From: Symsagittifera roscoffensis
Lineage: Eukaryota; Xenacoelomorpha; Acoela; Convolutidae
Direction of reading: 5' to 3'
NCBI RefSeq assembly: GCF_963678635.1
Contig: NW_026971149.1
Span: 1,118,001-1,182,000 of the forward strand
DNA length: 64,000 nt
Of the stretch, positions 49,721 to 61,314 are shown piece after piece (the stretch's first letter is position 1; each line of letters starts with the position of its first letter). Under the pieces are notes generated by a model that searched no databases, was not told where the DNA came from, and was given only the letters and a program-made list of their open reading frames with translations. The position numbers and the translations under genes were made by a program.

Positions 49721-50759
49721 ATTGGAGCAGAAGCAAGCCAGCCAGGCAGAGATAAATGAAGGATTCTCGTTTCTGGACAAAGAAACTTATGAGGCGCTTC
49801 CTCTAACGAGATGGTTAGATAAGTCTAGACATGCGATACCAGGGCATCCTGAGTTACCAGTGGAAAAAGCAGCCGAGATAAAAATCCTATCAAAGAGGGA
49901 CCCGGTGCCCTTGGATCTGTTGCTGCGCTCAAACCTGGTACAGCAGGAGCTCTCTCGCATGAACATAAACAGCCTCTCATTACTGGACAAAACGGTGCAG
50001 GTCACACCGCAAGTGATGCGGATGCTGGGTGGATTGTTAGAGAGAAAAGTGACCAGAGATGACCCCGAGTGGGCAGCAGCCATGGCATCACTGACAGTCA
50101 GGGAGAAGGTGAAAATCAAGCCATCAATACGACAACATAAAGACAATGAGAGGGATTGTAGGTCAATAGTTCAGCAACTGGTGTCCACGATACCCCAAGA
50201 GGTCTTAGTGAGTACTTCATACGGTCGGAAAGAGCATGGTAATGATACGCGAGAAAAAACCGTCACCTTTAAGGACCAAGATGGAGAAGGAGAGAAGGTT
50301 TTACGAGAACTGGAGCAAGATTATTTGTCCGGGGAGACGAACGGTAAGATAAACCGGCGAGTTCGAGATCAACATCCGGGACAAGGAAGTATGTCCGGGG
50401 TGTCTGAGATGAATGAAGAATGGAGGAGAGTTTTGCCCGGGGAGTTTAGATGGATGCGGAGAAGGTACGGACCTGATCTGAAGGAGGGTGCAGACTCCAT
50501 CACAGACGCTTCAATGGAGGACAGCTCCAGGAATTCAAGTATGGACACATACTCAGACAGGAACTCAAGCTCGGGATCAGAACTGTCAGAAATAGCGATC
50601 CACACACTGCTAGTGGAGACTGGTGTAAGGGATCTGGATAGAGACGTGTACCAAGACCCTGACAGTGATCGCTATCTCATACCAAACGAAAGGATCTTCC
50701 ACAACGCAGCAGATGATTTGGAAACGATAGCAGTATGTCCGTTGATTTGGAAACGATAG
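49629..50759 (+). CDS. Pol linker between RNase H and integrase, outer copy
   Basis: About 350 codons joining the RNase H tail to the region before integrase. The middle is acidic and Ser/Asp/Arg-rich (SSRNSSMDTYSDRNSSSGSE) and probably disordered. It ends in the 22-bp repeats at the rearranged boundary. The segment up to about 50120 has no equivalent in the nested copy because of the deletion. Confidence 0.65.
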   Translation: MDGYHMIIEHRMRDKHQNADSLSKKTEFYERLEQKQASQAEINEGFSFLDKETYEALPLTRWLDKSRHAIPGHPELPVEKAAEIKILSKRDPVPLDLLLRSNLVQQELSRMNINSLSLLDKTVQVTPQVMRMLGGLLERKVTRDDPEWAAAMASLTVREKVKIKPSIRQHKDNERDCRSIVQQLVSTIPQEVLVSTSYGRKEHGNDTREKTVTFKDQDGEGEKVLRELEQDYLSGETNGKINRRVRDQHPGQGSMSGVSEMNEEWRRVLPGEFRWMRRRYGPDLKEGADSITDASMEDSSRNSSMDTYSDRNSSSGSELSEIAIHTLLVETGVRDLDRDVYQDPDSDRYLIPNERIFHNAADDLETIAVCPLIWKR

Positions 50760-50798
50760 CAGTATGATTTGGAAACGATAGCAGTATGATTTGGAAAC
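50715..50798 (+). repeat. 22-bp direct repeats at the inversion breakpoint
   Basis: A 22-bp unit occurs at 50715-50736, 50744-50765 and 50766-50787, with a partial copy from 50788. The nested copy has a single unit here. The repeats sit exactly where the plus-strand pol ends and inverted pol begins, suggesting repeated slippage or template switching. Confidence 0.85.
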
Positions 50799-51473
50799 TG
50801 TCTGTCATGCATATCTTCTGGTGATCTATCTGCTCCACCTCGTTGAATTCAGACGACTCAATTGATTGTAAAGGAAATCGCAATTTCCTTGGATCCTTGA
50901 CCTGTTGGCATGACAGGCACGCTGTTACCCATTTCTCACATGCCTTTTTCATTCCAGGCCACTCAACACACCTTTCAGGATCCTCTGATACACTTTGTCG
51001 ATCCCTTGATGGCCCATCTGATCATGCGCCCTGAAAAATAGTTCTGTCTGATAGAGTTGCGGCAATACTATCGCGTTATACTTGTAAAAGACTTTGTCTT
51101 CTTCTCTTCTCTTGCAAGCCACGATCCCGTCCTTGTTCAGATATAATCTCCCCTCCTCCTGCATGAAGTATTGTCTCAGGATCCTATAACTGTCTTCTTC
51201 TAGGTCATCTTTGTCTGGTGCACCGTTTTCTATCCACCTTTTTAGGTTACTTGTCATGCGGTCATTTCTTTGCGCCCTTAGTAGGTCCGAGAGTCTGTAT
51301 CTCGCCTTCAAATATGTCTTCATGACCCTCATTTGACAATTCATCTCATTGGGCTGGTGTGTGTCCTCCTCCATCTTTACGCACCAAATCTTCGCCAACG
51401 GCTGTGTTTTTTGTTGAAAGGGTTGAAGATCAGTCCTGACTACTTCTTTCGGTGGCATCAAACTCATCGACCG
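50799..51473 (-). pseudogene. int: Inverted pol segment with integrase zinc domain, outer copy
   Basis: About 675 bp match the nested-copy region before the integrase core but lie on the opposite strand from the rest of the outer copy. On the minus strand they read from SMSLMPPKEVV through RAHDQMGH and CLSCQQVKD to ICMTDS. The right boundary near 51473 joins directly to the post-integrase region. The integrase catalytic core and C-terminal domain (about 1.1 kb in the nested copy, 36780-35680) are missing. Confidence 0.88.
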
Positions 51474-52460
51474 ATCAAGATATATAGTGGAAGAAATGGT
51501 AGGTCTAGAAAGCATAACAATCTCACAAGACATTGGCATAGTAGATGATCACGACCAGGAATGGATCGAGGACAGGTCGAAACCCGAAGTAGATTTCGAC
51601 GAAGAGCAATCGGAGTCCTACATGATCTCACAAATCTGCGAGTCTTGGAGTGGCTGAACGAAATGACATCAGACCCTAAAGAGACCAGCGTCATGATTCA
51701 GGACGTAGATCGTGAAAGCGCGAAATACATCAAGACCGAACGAGATGATCCTTCCTGGGCTGCCCAGGAAAGACAGCTACTCATTCCAGCTTCTAACCTC
51801 GACTTGATATCCGGTATGCGATCGACGGGGACGTCGAAGGATAATTTTGTCCGGAGAGTGGGGGTAGGACTTACCCACACTGAAAACCTGATAAATAAAA
51901 AAATTGAGAATAGCAAGAGAAACAGGAGATTTAGAAGCAGAAACAGGCGAATAACATAAAAAGGGAGGGTAGTTGAGTCATATTTTAACCTACCAAATGA
52001 GTATTCAAGGAACATAATATTAACAGACAGTGATTTCATACTCACAAACAGAACATGTGCGATAGCAATCACTGCAGACATGAGTTTTAGGACAGCCTTA
52101 GCGGCAGATTTTAAGAGAGAATACAGAAACGTGGAATTCCTTTGGAAGCAACGACCAGGAGTAGGGAGCGTAGCAGCCTTACCTCCGGCGGCATCACAAA
52201 TACCGGGAAAATACCTATGCTTCTTGGTGACGAGGGCGACAGAGAAGCAGCACTTGGACCCAGAGAACCTAGTCTTGTCTTTGACGAGGTTGAGAGATTT
52301 CCTCTTGGAAATGGACGTGAAGGAGCTCTCGCTTCCGGTGTATGATCCGAACAGAGGACGGCTGCATCCTAGGGAACTGTACGCGCTTGTACACGTGATA
52401 TTCTCAGATACTAACATACAAGTATATCTGCATAAGAATTATTATTTAAGTATAGGCTGA
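51474..52460 (+). pseudogene. Post-integrase extension and macro-like domain, outer copy
   Basis: Matches the nested 478-aa ORF from IVEEMVGLES onward. Frame breaks lie near 51620 and 51950, so only pieces are open. The last 126 codons (52080-52460) carry the macro-like domain from MSFRTALAADFKREYRN to the C terminus and are intact in frame. Changes in this part are few and mostly conservative. Confidence 0.75.
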
Positions 52461-52848
52461 TTGACGTGTAGGGAGGTGATAGGATAAAGACTAAGTTATG
52501 TGTTATATTTTTTTTATGTGTTATGTTATTAGGGTCTTGGGTAGGTAGGGGTTAGTGACCATGAACAACTGAATGACGATCTTAGGAATAGATCCAAAGT
52601 TTGGACTGTCCAATCTTAGGTCGAATTCCAAGATTTTAGAGACCGACTGATTTTAATAATTTTGAGGATAAACATCTTTTTATCTGAGCTGTTCCTAAGC
52701 AAATTTTAGCAATTTTAGCGATATATGTTAATATGAAACTGACAAGTGTGATCTTCGTGATTTCTTTTCTAGATCCTGATTGATCATTTAAATTACTCAC
52801 TTGAGTCAAATCATCAAATCGAATCAAATCAAACTTGAAGAGAACAGT
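52461..52848 (+). other. Intergenic segment with candidate splice acceptor, outer copy
   Basis: 388 bp without a gene. TTTCTTTTCTAG at 52761-52772 matches a 3' splice site and is identical to the nested copy. A short iterated AAATCAAATC-like tract follows at about 52807-52832, just before the ATG at 52849. Confidence 0.55.
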
Positions 52849-53650
52849 ATGGACAATTTCAACCTGGATGAATTGATGGACCTGGCAGAGGCATATGTGG
52901 GACCGATGGTAGATGCGATCTACCGTCGGCTTATGGAACGAGACTTCACTCTGGAGGACACAGAGGTAGTCATGTTTCTGACCGCCCTGATCAACATCTT
53001 GGGGCATGACAACCGTGGGGACCGTCCCACAGAAGTCCTGCTGATGGCAGCATATGGAGAGAGGGCAGTACTAGACCGCCCGAACATGAGAGTGATGAGG
53101 TGGAGAAACGGGGCTCTCTCAGGGAGTGACTTGGCGAATGGGCCTGGATTGGGAAGTTCTAGGACTTACCAACCAGGTGAGATGCCTATGCCCTCCAAGC
53201 CCAAACCTGGGCCGACGAGAATGCATCAGGAGATGAACAGCGAGGCTGCCTCGTCTGGTTCACCACTGAGAGCAGCTGTGCCACCAAGTAGGGCGAAAGT
53301 AGAAGAGAAGGTTCTTGACGCCTCGGGAAATGAGCCAGGCGACGGAAACACGACTCCCGGTAGCAACAGGTCGAGTGACGATCCCGGACCCTAGTGACAC
53401 CTTGGGTGATCCAGTCGTGGAGCAAACAATGCAGAGGCTGATAGAAACAGCTGGACGACTAGTCGCCAGTAAGAATGCACGAGGTTCCGTGGTGACTGCA
53501 CACTATGGAACGATCGAAGACGCGGGCAGAGTACAACTCTCCCAAACAGTGGTCAGACCGGGGATGAGTGACGTGACGCCACTCATGAGAGCTCGAAAGC
53601 CCCAGAAAGAAGAGTTCAGAAGATGCCAGCGAAGAAAGTGTCTCGCGTAA
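52849..53650 (+). pseudogene. Start of the 3' block, outer copy (coiled-coil region deleted)
   Basis: ATG at 52849 opens a sequence matching the nested 216-aa ORF to about residue 155. About 290 bp coding for the coiled coil and the start of the 136-aa region are then missing, and the frame runs to a stop at 53394. The 136-aa region resumes in another frame (53315-53650) and overlaps the hydrolase start. Confidence 0.7.
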
Positions 53651-55149
53651 CGGACGTACATAAGAACAGTCAATTGAGATACAATTTCACAGGAATTCCG
53701 GAGACAGATCCGAGAGCTTGCTTCAATCGAGCGACTTGGAGCCCGGCAGTGAACCTGCAGCAACCACCACTGGGGACATCACATCTGATACTGGGAGACA
53801 GCTTGGTCAGAGTTTTGTCGAATTTGAGGACCTCGTGGGTTGCTACGGTGATGGCCTTTGGAGGCGCGACAATAGCCCAGTTATATCGAATGGCGGAACT
53901 GATGAATCCAGGGAGGATTCCCAATGTGATGATCCTGGTTGGGACAAATGACATCTCCAAGGCTTCAGATGAGCAGGAAGCGCTATGGGAATCAATGATG
54001 ATGTGTTTGTTTACAACCCTTTGGCAGAAATTCAATTGCGCGGTACTGACCGTTTGCACTGTGCCAATGAGCGCGAGGAGCTTGACAGCTGCAGGAAGAA
54101 GGCACAATGAAGGTGTCGTCAGGTGGAACAATATCTTAAGGAATCTCGCAAGCCGGAATGCCGGAAGAATGATCCTCATGGATATCGAATATGAGTTGAG
54201 AGCCATGGATCAGGCTAGACTGACCACGGACGGCATCCACTTCGATAGCATCGAAGGGCAGGCTTGGTTGAATCGAGTCTTCCAAGAGCGCTTGGACGAA
54301 CTAGAGGCGGAACATTTTGCTACTGGAGTGCTGAAGGAAGAAGGAACGACGAATGACGCAGTGATTACGACCTTTGTGCCTCCTAGCCTGGAAACACGCT
54401 TGGGGACGGTCCCGGCCGCCACGAGTTATAGACAACAGAGTTCCAGCGAACCGGGTCAAAGGACAGAGGTGCAAGACCGATTGGGAGAAGCACCGTTGAG
54501 GAGGACCATTCATCCTCGAAGAAGACTAGGACCTGTTAACCCGATCGAGGAGACGGCCAGCACGTCTAGATCTGACACAAGATCGGAGACGAAGAGTAAC
54601 AGTAGAGTGGAGAGCGGCCCGGCCAGAAGATCTTTGATGTGGTCAAGACCCATACCCTATCCCTGGCATGTGTACAAAGATGAGTTAATGAAGCTGGATC
54701 TCCAGAGGGTGAGCTTCACCGAGGACGCAAGGAGGATGCTGAATGGAGCGAGACTGTCCGTTAGCAGGCTGTACTCGATAACAGGCGTAGACTGGCTGAT
54801 AGCCGCCAGTATAAACTTCAGTTCCACAACGGCCTTGAGGTTTGCTGATTTAGAGGGACTGCCCCCTAATAACACAATTGTACCGGTGGACGCGAGACCA
54901 TTGCAAGATGTGAGATTGAACCATGATGAAGGGAATCGAGGGGAAAGACCAGGAAGATTTCTGACAACGAGAGCGCCGATTGGACAACATGTGAAGATGT
55001 TCAGGCAAGTGACGGCACCCCCTGGTCATGTGAAGGAGAGAGTATACCCGAAATTAGTGAATCAGGATGGTGATGTCCAAAGATACGGCGGATTGAAAGC
55101 GATAAAGAAAGATGAAACCATCTTCGCCGCCTATGACAAGCAGAAATAA
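53623..55149 (+). CDS. SGNH/GDSL-type hydrolase, outer copy (508 aa)
   Basis: Nearly identical to the nested copy over the catalytic region: ILGDSLVRVL, FGGATIAQL, LVGTNDISK and TDGIHFD are all kept. A one-base loss near 55140 ends the ORF at AYDKQK, where the nested copy reads on. The preserved catalytic residues in both copies, despite decay elsewhere, suggest that the enzyme was functional in the source element. Confidence 0.85.
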   Translation: MPAKKVSRVTDVHKNSQLRYNFTGIPETDPRACFNRATWSPAVNLQQPPLGTSHLILGDSLVRVLSNLRTSWVATVMAFGGATIAQLYRMAELMNPGRIPNVMILVGTNDISKASDEQEALWESMMMCLFTTLWQKFNCAVLTVCTVPMSARSLTAAGRRHNEGVVRWNNILRNLASRNAGRMILMDIEYELRAMDQARLTTDGIHFDSIEGQAWLNRVFQERLDELEAEHFATGVLKEEGTTNDAVITTFVPPSLETRLGTVPAATSYRQQSSSEPGQRTEVQDRLGEAPLRRTIHPRRRLGPVNPIEETASTSRSDTRSETKSNSRVESGPARRSLMWSRPIPYPWHVYKDELMKLDLQRVSFTEDARRMLNGARLSVSRLYSITGVDWLIAASINFSSTTALRFADLEGLPPNNTIVPVDARPLQDVRLNHDEGNRGERPGRFLTTRAPIGQHVKMFRQVTAPPGHVKERVYPKLVNQDGDVQRYGGLKAIKKDETIFAAYDKQK

Positions 55150-55151
55150 GG

Positions 55152-56309
55152 ATGGCTAAGATCATGATTGTGGCGAATTCAGAGTTCGTGCACACTTCCA
55201 AGTCTCTGTTTTGGCCGGACGTCATAATGTTGGCAGCGGTCGATCTGGACCTACTACAGGCAGTGTCCATGGCTATAGGGGTACAAAGACAGACGGATAT
55301 GAACCCAATCACGATCGTGTTTGCTGGCATCAATGACCATCTACACAGTAGAGGTTTTCTGAGCAGACTCAGAGATCCTACAACGGCAGAGAATGCAGTA
55401 TGGCCAGCAATAAAGGACATCCTTGAGTCGATGGGCGAAGTGGTGGATGCAATGAAGGAAGGGGCGTTCAATAAGATAACACCGAAAATAGTGTTCGCGT
55501 TGTCTCCGGGGTACGCATGTCTACCGGATGGACTGAAATTCGTGTATGCGATTGTAACCTTGCTGTCAGAAAAAAAATATGATGTGATCATATCAGCCCC
55601 AAATCGCATGATAGAGATGGAGAACCTGAGGCCACTCAGGGCTGAACTACCTGCAGTGTGGTCAGATATCTCAAACGCGATGAGAGGATTCAAGGACCAT
55701 GCGCTACACATGCTAGTTTTGGATGAAGTGCTGGGATTGGAACTGTCCAATTTCAGTCGACAGCTCAAATTGAAGCCGGGGATAGACGATGACCATCGAG
55801 TGATCGTATCGATATCGAACGATTTATGGTTCCGAGCAATGGAAAAGACAGGGGAAGGCACGAAGAGGAAAAATTCACTAGAGACGAGAGCTCAATTGGA
55901 AGCGATGGTTTTGAGAACCAAGCCGGAAGCCAACCAGTGGCTACACCTAAGTCCTCGAGGGGCGGTATTGGGTGCAGATGCTTTTGAGATGCCTGTGATG
56001 ATCAGAAAGATCCATGCCTACTTGTTAAAGGAGGTGAATCTGGCGGAAAATGCCGAAGAAAAGACCGCTGAATTCACAAACAGGATGTGTCAAATTACCC
56101 TGGAAACCTTCTGGACCCAGGAACTGAAGGGACAGGAAGGCTTTGAAAGGACAGACAGCATGCTGGAAGGGTTGGGAGCCGGATGGACCGCGTCCTTCTT
56201 GGCAAAAGTCTACCAAGGGAGGTTTAATGAGATTGACACGTTGCCCAGAGCAGATGAAAGAGAGAGTGAGGAATTTGGATATGAAGAAATCCACGGACTC
56301 GTGGAATAA
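55152..56309 (+). CDS. Second SGNH-like region continuing into the 644-aa region, outer copy (385 aa)
   Basis: Contains TIVFAGINDHLHSRGFLSRL, which resembles SGNH block III, then DVIISAPNRM and a helical tail. There is no clear nucleophile Ser block or Asp/His block, so if homologous it is probably inactive. From KIHAYLLKEV onward it is continuous with the sequence that starts the nested 644-aa ORF, showing that the two belong to one protein. A deletion of about 220 bp near 56213 then changes the frame to a stop at 56309. Confidence 0.65.
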   Translation: MAKIMIVANSEFVHTSKSLFWPDVIMLAAVDLDLLQAVSMAIGVQRQTDMNPITIVFAGINDHLHSRGFLSRLRDPTTAENAVWPAIKDILESMGEVVDAMKEGAFNKITPKIVFALSPGYACLPDGLKFVYAIVTLLSEKKYDVIISAPNRMIEMENLRPLRAELPAVWSDISNAMRGFKDHALHMLVLDEVLGLELSNFSRQLKLKPGIDDDHRVIVSISNDLWFRAMEKTGEGTKRKNSLETRAQLEAMVLRTKPEANQWLHLSPRGAVLGADAFEMPVMIRKIHAYLLKEVNLAENAEEKTAEFTNRMCQITLETFWTQELKGQEGFERTDSMLEGLGAGWTASFLAKVYQGRFNEIDTLPRADERESEEFGYEEIHGLVE

Positions 56310-58018
56310 GATAAGAGACTTGAGACACACTCTTATCCAATATCTCTTACAACAAAATCGCTTTGGAACGGGAGAAGATGAGACGATTGAGAAAGAAGAG
56401 GATGTCAGACGATATGTTGGAGGCATGCCCCTGCTAACCCATCTGAGCTTAGCCATGAGAACCGATCCCTTGGCGCTGATCAGAGGAGTCACGGAGTTCG
56501 TGACAGTGATCTATGGACCAGCGGTCACGTTTGCGTTCCCTGACGTTAAAGTGGAAGCGTATAGGAGGTCGGTGTTGCACCTGAACCTCATATCAGCAGT
56601 GGACGGTAGTGCACTGAACTGGTGTGAGCAGCGCACGTTGCGGGAACTCATGAGTGAAGATTTGTTATTTGCAAAAAAATCAGAACCAGAGATGACAGTC
56701 ATCAATTTTGACGATCACTTTGGTGATCGCATGGGAGAAGTAGAGAGAGGACACGTCGAAGTGTTTCCGAAGCTGTGGAATCTGAGGCCCTGTGACAAAA
56801 CGAATGGTGAAATAACCAGAGTGCTTCGTCTCACTGCAGCATATCATAAAGTGAGAGAAGGAACGAAGGACTGGGGTGATTACTAGAAGCTGCCAGAAAC
56901 AATTTCTGAATTCCCTCTGATAAGAAGGATGTTACTCGGAGCAGTCTCCGTGGTGCAAACTCCCAGATTGAGAGCATTTGAGACCAATGAAAGGAGAGTA
57001 GGGAATTTTGAGGCAACGATGGACACATACTTTGTGGGAAGAAATGCCGCTGTGTTACAGTACACAGGATTTGCCTCACGGATCAAGCGACTAGAAGGCG
57101 AATAAGCAACGCCGCGGCTTCCAAACCTGGAAGATTTGACGAAGAAGGTGCAGGACTAGGCTTGGCGCCTATGAAAATGAGAGGCAGGACCGAGCTGCCT
57201 GAGGCCTCTTTGATCCTGACTAGTGTAAAATCGGAGATGAAAGTAGTAGGAACGCTGCAAACGAGAACTTTCTTAGCAACCTTCGGCTGCGAGGAAATCA
57301 AAGTGGTTCATGGAGAAGAGGAAGATAGATCGGCCGGTACCTTGCTCATACCGAAATTCCCGGAAGAAGCCGACAATGATGAAAAAGGACCATCGAGCTT
57401 GAAAAAAGATAAGTCAGAAGGAGAGGACGGACAGGGAGGAAGTCGTCAAACCGGAGAACCCATGCAACAGGATCAAGCTGGTGGGGAAGACGACAGGGCA
57501 TCGACCGGAGGAACATCCAGCCTGGATTTCAATATCTTCAGTGATCTTGAGATCAATGCAGATACGTTGGGAACGACGGAGCCAGCGGATGAAGGCATCT
57601 CGACACTGGAGCCTCCGTCAGCCTTCATGGAAATGAAACGGAATTTGCCTGAGAGCAGCTCTCCTGGCAATTCAAGAAATAACGAACGAAGGATCCTCAT
57701 GGAATCACCTAGGAGGAGACGAATAGAGGGCTCAGCTAGAGTACCTTTCTTGGGAACGTTGCGCGAAGAGGAGTGGGAAGTACATCACCGAGACCACGAG
57801 AGTAGGACGGGATGCAAATTGGACAGAGTGGCGTTCATGGAAGAAGTCTGGACAGTAATTCAGAGCTGTGGGACCCAGTCCATCCTCAAAACAGGTCTCA
57901 ACCGACCATTGACGATCTCAACCGAACAACTTGACAAGCTTGATGAGTGTGAAGGGAGATTGAGTGAGTTGTTGATCGACTCAGCCACTGACGAAAGTGA
58001 GCGAACTCTCCCATCAAG
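56223..58018 (+). pseudogene. 644-aa region, outer copy
   Basis: Matches the nested ORF (28899-30833) after the deleted hydrophobic segment. It is open to TAG at 56884-56886 (Glu codon in the nested copy). Shifts lie near 57070 and 57160, then it is open from 57162 to 58022, passing through the acidic disordered tail and beyond its end in the nested copy into the next region (LGTLREEEWEVHHRD). Confidence 0.7.
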
Positions 58019-58765
58019 ATGACGCCGCAGGACGATAAAGGAGAGGTGGTGTATCTGTCAAGAACCAGGAAAGGGACGATGCGATCGAAGTTGGTGATTG
58101 ATAAGATTAATGAAATGAAAATGGGGTTAGGCAGCAGAGTGATGCCAAGAAGAGTAGGGAAGACGAAGGTGGATTCAGAGATATCGGTGAAAGTTGCGAA
58201 TTCAGCATAGAGAAAGCGAGTCGAAGAGATCATGGATTTGGGACAAGGCGACTATCAATTGTCCGGCACGGATAAGACGCTGACTGATATAATGATGGTG
58301 CCACCCATTCTCATGGAGGGGATAAAGTCGACAGGCAATAAATCCAGAAGGAGTGACCGCACTCTGACTGGAGCAACCTTGGAAATTGAAATACTCAGCC
58401 AATGTGGAGAGAGTACAATGAGAGACTTTATGCCATCTCCCATGAATCACGGAAAGGGAAGTGTCGCAGGACAACTAGTACCAGTGGAATACAACCGACT
58501 GACAGTGTCGGAGACTGTGTCGATAGATGAACCCGCCGGCGGATACATGGAGTTGTTAGAATACCGAAACTCGGCTAGAGGGTATTTGATGGCTTTAGAA
58601 GACAAGGGTGCCATGTAGGGTTATCTGGAGACAATGTTGCAAGGCACCACCCTCAAGCAGAAGGCGTACGGGACCTTAGCGTCGTCTGAGATACAGGCAG
58701 TAACGATAGAGCAGTTGGTGAGCCTTCCATGGAAAGCACTGGTGTTACGGTATTTTGAATAAAAA
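58019..58765 (+). pseudogene. 254-aa linker region, outer copy
   Basis: Matches nested 27987-28700. It has a TAG at 58208 and another at 58616-58618 (a Glu codon in the nested copy). It then continues toward the 600-aa region through a stretch that the nested copy has out of frame. Confidence 0.6.
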
Positions 58766-60608
58766 ATGAGGACTGCGCCAAGAATACACGCTCTCATGGC
58801 AGTACCTTACGTAAGGACAGAGTTACAATTGAGGTTTGCCTGGTGCCTGATGGGACTGACTCGTGAAGAGTACAATTCAGAAGAAAGGGAGAGATCAAAG
58901 GAAGAGAAAGTTTTCCTTATGACAAACCTGAGGGATCTGATGATCCAAGAGGGAGCAGCAATAGCGTTTGCGAAACGGAGAGACGCTCTCTGTTTCATTC
59001 GATTCATGATAGAACAGATCTCGGTACCAGCATTGAATACCTGCGTCAAGATGCTGAGGGAGGGCGATGCGCGAGCGAAAGCCTTACTCTTGCTAGCACT
59101 GCTCGATATGCATCAAAGCAAACCGATGAGGGTGAACATGAAAGAACCCGAGGAGTTAGAGCCCATGAGAAAGATAGACGAAATAAGGAGATTCTCAAAC
59201 AAGGAGCTGAGACTCACTAAAGAATCTATGGGGGCATGGCCGAAGTCCAGTGAATACTGTGGACCAATTAAGAAGAAGTCGTACAGCTACGTATCCGGAG
59301 TCATAGGGATGGCATAAAACCCGTTCCTGAGTGAAGACTTACGCGATTGCTTCTTCGATTACGAACAGGCACTGTTGTTGAGATTCTGGATGTCGAGAAT
59401 TGTGACGGTTAAGAGCGCTACCAATCCTCAGAATAAATTAGGATTGATCTTGGATGGAGGTGACTGCACCTTCCGTACCAAAGTCCGACGAAAGAGTGGA
59501 GTTTGGGTTGGGATTCTCGGATGAATTGCTGAGGACGAGCTTGTTGGTGGTGTGGGAATTGATGAGGCCATCATGGTGTCCTAGTCCCAACGCTGACTTG
59601 ATAGTAAGGGCGACACAAGACGTGCAGAGGGAACTGAATGCAGACTGTAACCTGCGTGACCTTAACATCATATATAATGTGATGACAACGGCCTCTAGGA
59701 GCAACGGGGAAGATAAAGTGGAGTTGCCTGGCTGGAGACCAGAAGACTGGGTCAAACCTGGTAGCTGTCTGGCGGAATTCTGTGGACTGGAGGGTCACGT
59801 TTTTGGAGGTCTGGACTGTGTGAAGACCCTAGAGAAGCAACACAAGCAATTGACTGTATTGTTTGGAAACGTCGTGATGAAAGCAAGGACAGAAACGGAA
59901 CTGATAGCGGATTGTCATGGAGGAACCGATGTGAATCTAGTGACTGCACTAGGATTCTACAGCAAGTTTAGTTCTTTAGAGTCACTATTGAATCTAGAAC
60001 AGAAACATGAGATGGTCACAGCCATCAGTGTAGAAGTGTTCCCAGGAATTCTGCAGACTGATCAGAAATACATAGGAAAGGGGAGGGAAGCAATCGAGAC
60101 GGAAATGAACATGAGACACGGTGAGACTTATTTTAGACCTTCAGGAGCACGATATTTGGTGGGTTCAACATTGGCTCCAATGTGCAAGAGCAGATACCCT
60201 GTACATTTCGTAGCTGTGGACGTAAAGAGCACGAGAACGATCGTGGATCAAGCCTTCCCAGTGCCGAAGTGTGTGAGACTGGCGAGAATGTCCGAGAAGT
60301 CATACGAGTTGCTATGTAAGATGTTCTCAGCAGTTCCAGAAAGAACCAAGGAAGAGTTGGAATCGATACTGGGAAAGAAGTTCATGGGATACGTGAGTGG
60401 GAACTTCAGTGATTTTGGGAGACAGAAACAGAGAGGATCAACTGTTACAGATTACAATACAGTAGACAAAAATGATGAAATCCACCGAGTGATGATGGAA
60501 GTGGAACCATTACTGGAAGCTTCGGGAAAACGTAATTGGAGGAGCATCATGTTGACACACGATTCCTTGCCACTGCTTGTTGCAGACTTGGTGGTATCCC
60601 AAGCGTAG
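58766..60608 (+). pseudogene. 600-aa region, outer copy
   Basis: Two open parts, 58766-59317 and 59454-60608, match the nested 600-aa ORF in order. TAA near 59315 and a shift near 59450 break it. The second part keeps the Cys/Gly cluster. It extends past the nested stop by about 28 codons (LLEASGKRNWRSIML and on). Confidence 0.65.
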
Positions 60609-61314
60609 TTATCTGATGTTGATCTGGGACTCTGGAGAGCTGCTCTCCATGGGTTTACCAGACTCATCACAGCCCATAACAATAGTGATAGTGGGAGTTA
60701 TGATGGCGATACGATGGCTGGAGGCTCATGTGAGAGAAAACAATAGACAGGAAGCAACAACGAGAAAACAGTTGCAGATATTGGATTGTCCAAAAGATTT
60801 AGATCTTTTTGAGACAATGTGCAAAATCCTAAACAATCCGATGGAAGTGAAGAGGATATGGGCAAGAAAACGATTGATGCCATGGTTCAGAGCTGACATG
60901 ACTGCATGGTTGTACAAGTATGCTAAGAAGCATATGTCGAAGCACGGCAGAGTGTACAGGGGATATCAGCTGGACATTGGAGCGGGAGCCTTCAAGCGAG
61001 CTTTCGTGACTCATCGGAATGCAGTGACCACCGCAGTGAAAAGAGTTTCCAGGACTAGTGAACGTAGTGCAAAGGAGAAGGCGGAGATGTTGAAGGAAGA
61101 TTTGGAGAGAAATGTGACGTTGTGTCTCCACAACAGCTTCTGCAGGAACAAAGAATCTAACGTGGATCCCCTACCTTGTTGTAAACAGAGGGCAGAAGAG
61201 CAGAAGTGTTGGAGGACTGCTTCCAACAGCGTCAGGATAGCTAATGATGTGTTGCAGGACACAGAGACTGAAAGTGCGGAGTCAGTATCACAGGAGGAGG
61301 ATATGGAACATTGA
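60577..61314 (+). CDS. Last ORF of the 3' block, outer copy (245 aa)
   Basis: Begins inside the end of the previous frame and is the most complete version of this region. It includes a short hydrophobic segment (TIVIVGVMMAI), a basic aromatic part (ARKRLMPWFRADMTAWLY), a Cys-containing stretch (CLHNSFC, CCKQRAEEQKC) and an acidic C terminus (TETESAESVSQEEDMEH). No known family. The N-terminal boundary is uncertain. Confidence 0.6.
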   Translation: MLQTWWYPKRSYLMLIWDSGELLSMGLPDSSQPITIVIVGVMMAIRWLEAHVRENNRQEATTRKQLQILDCPKDLDLFETMCKILNNPMEVKRIWARKRLMPWFRADMTAWLYKYAKKHMSKHGRVYRGYQLDIGAGAFKRAFVTHRNAVTTAVKRVSRTSERSAKEKAEMLKEDLERNVTLCLHNSFCRNKESNVDPLPCCKQRAEEQKCWRTASNSVRIANDVLQDTETESAESVSQEEDMEH

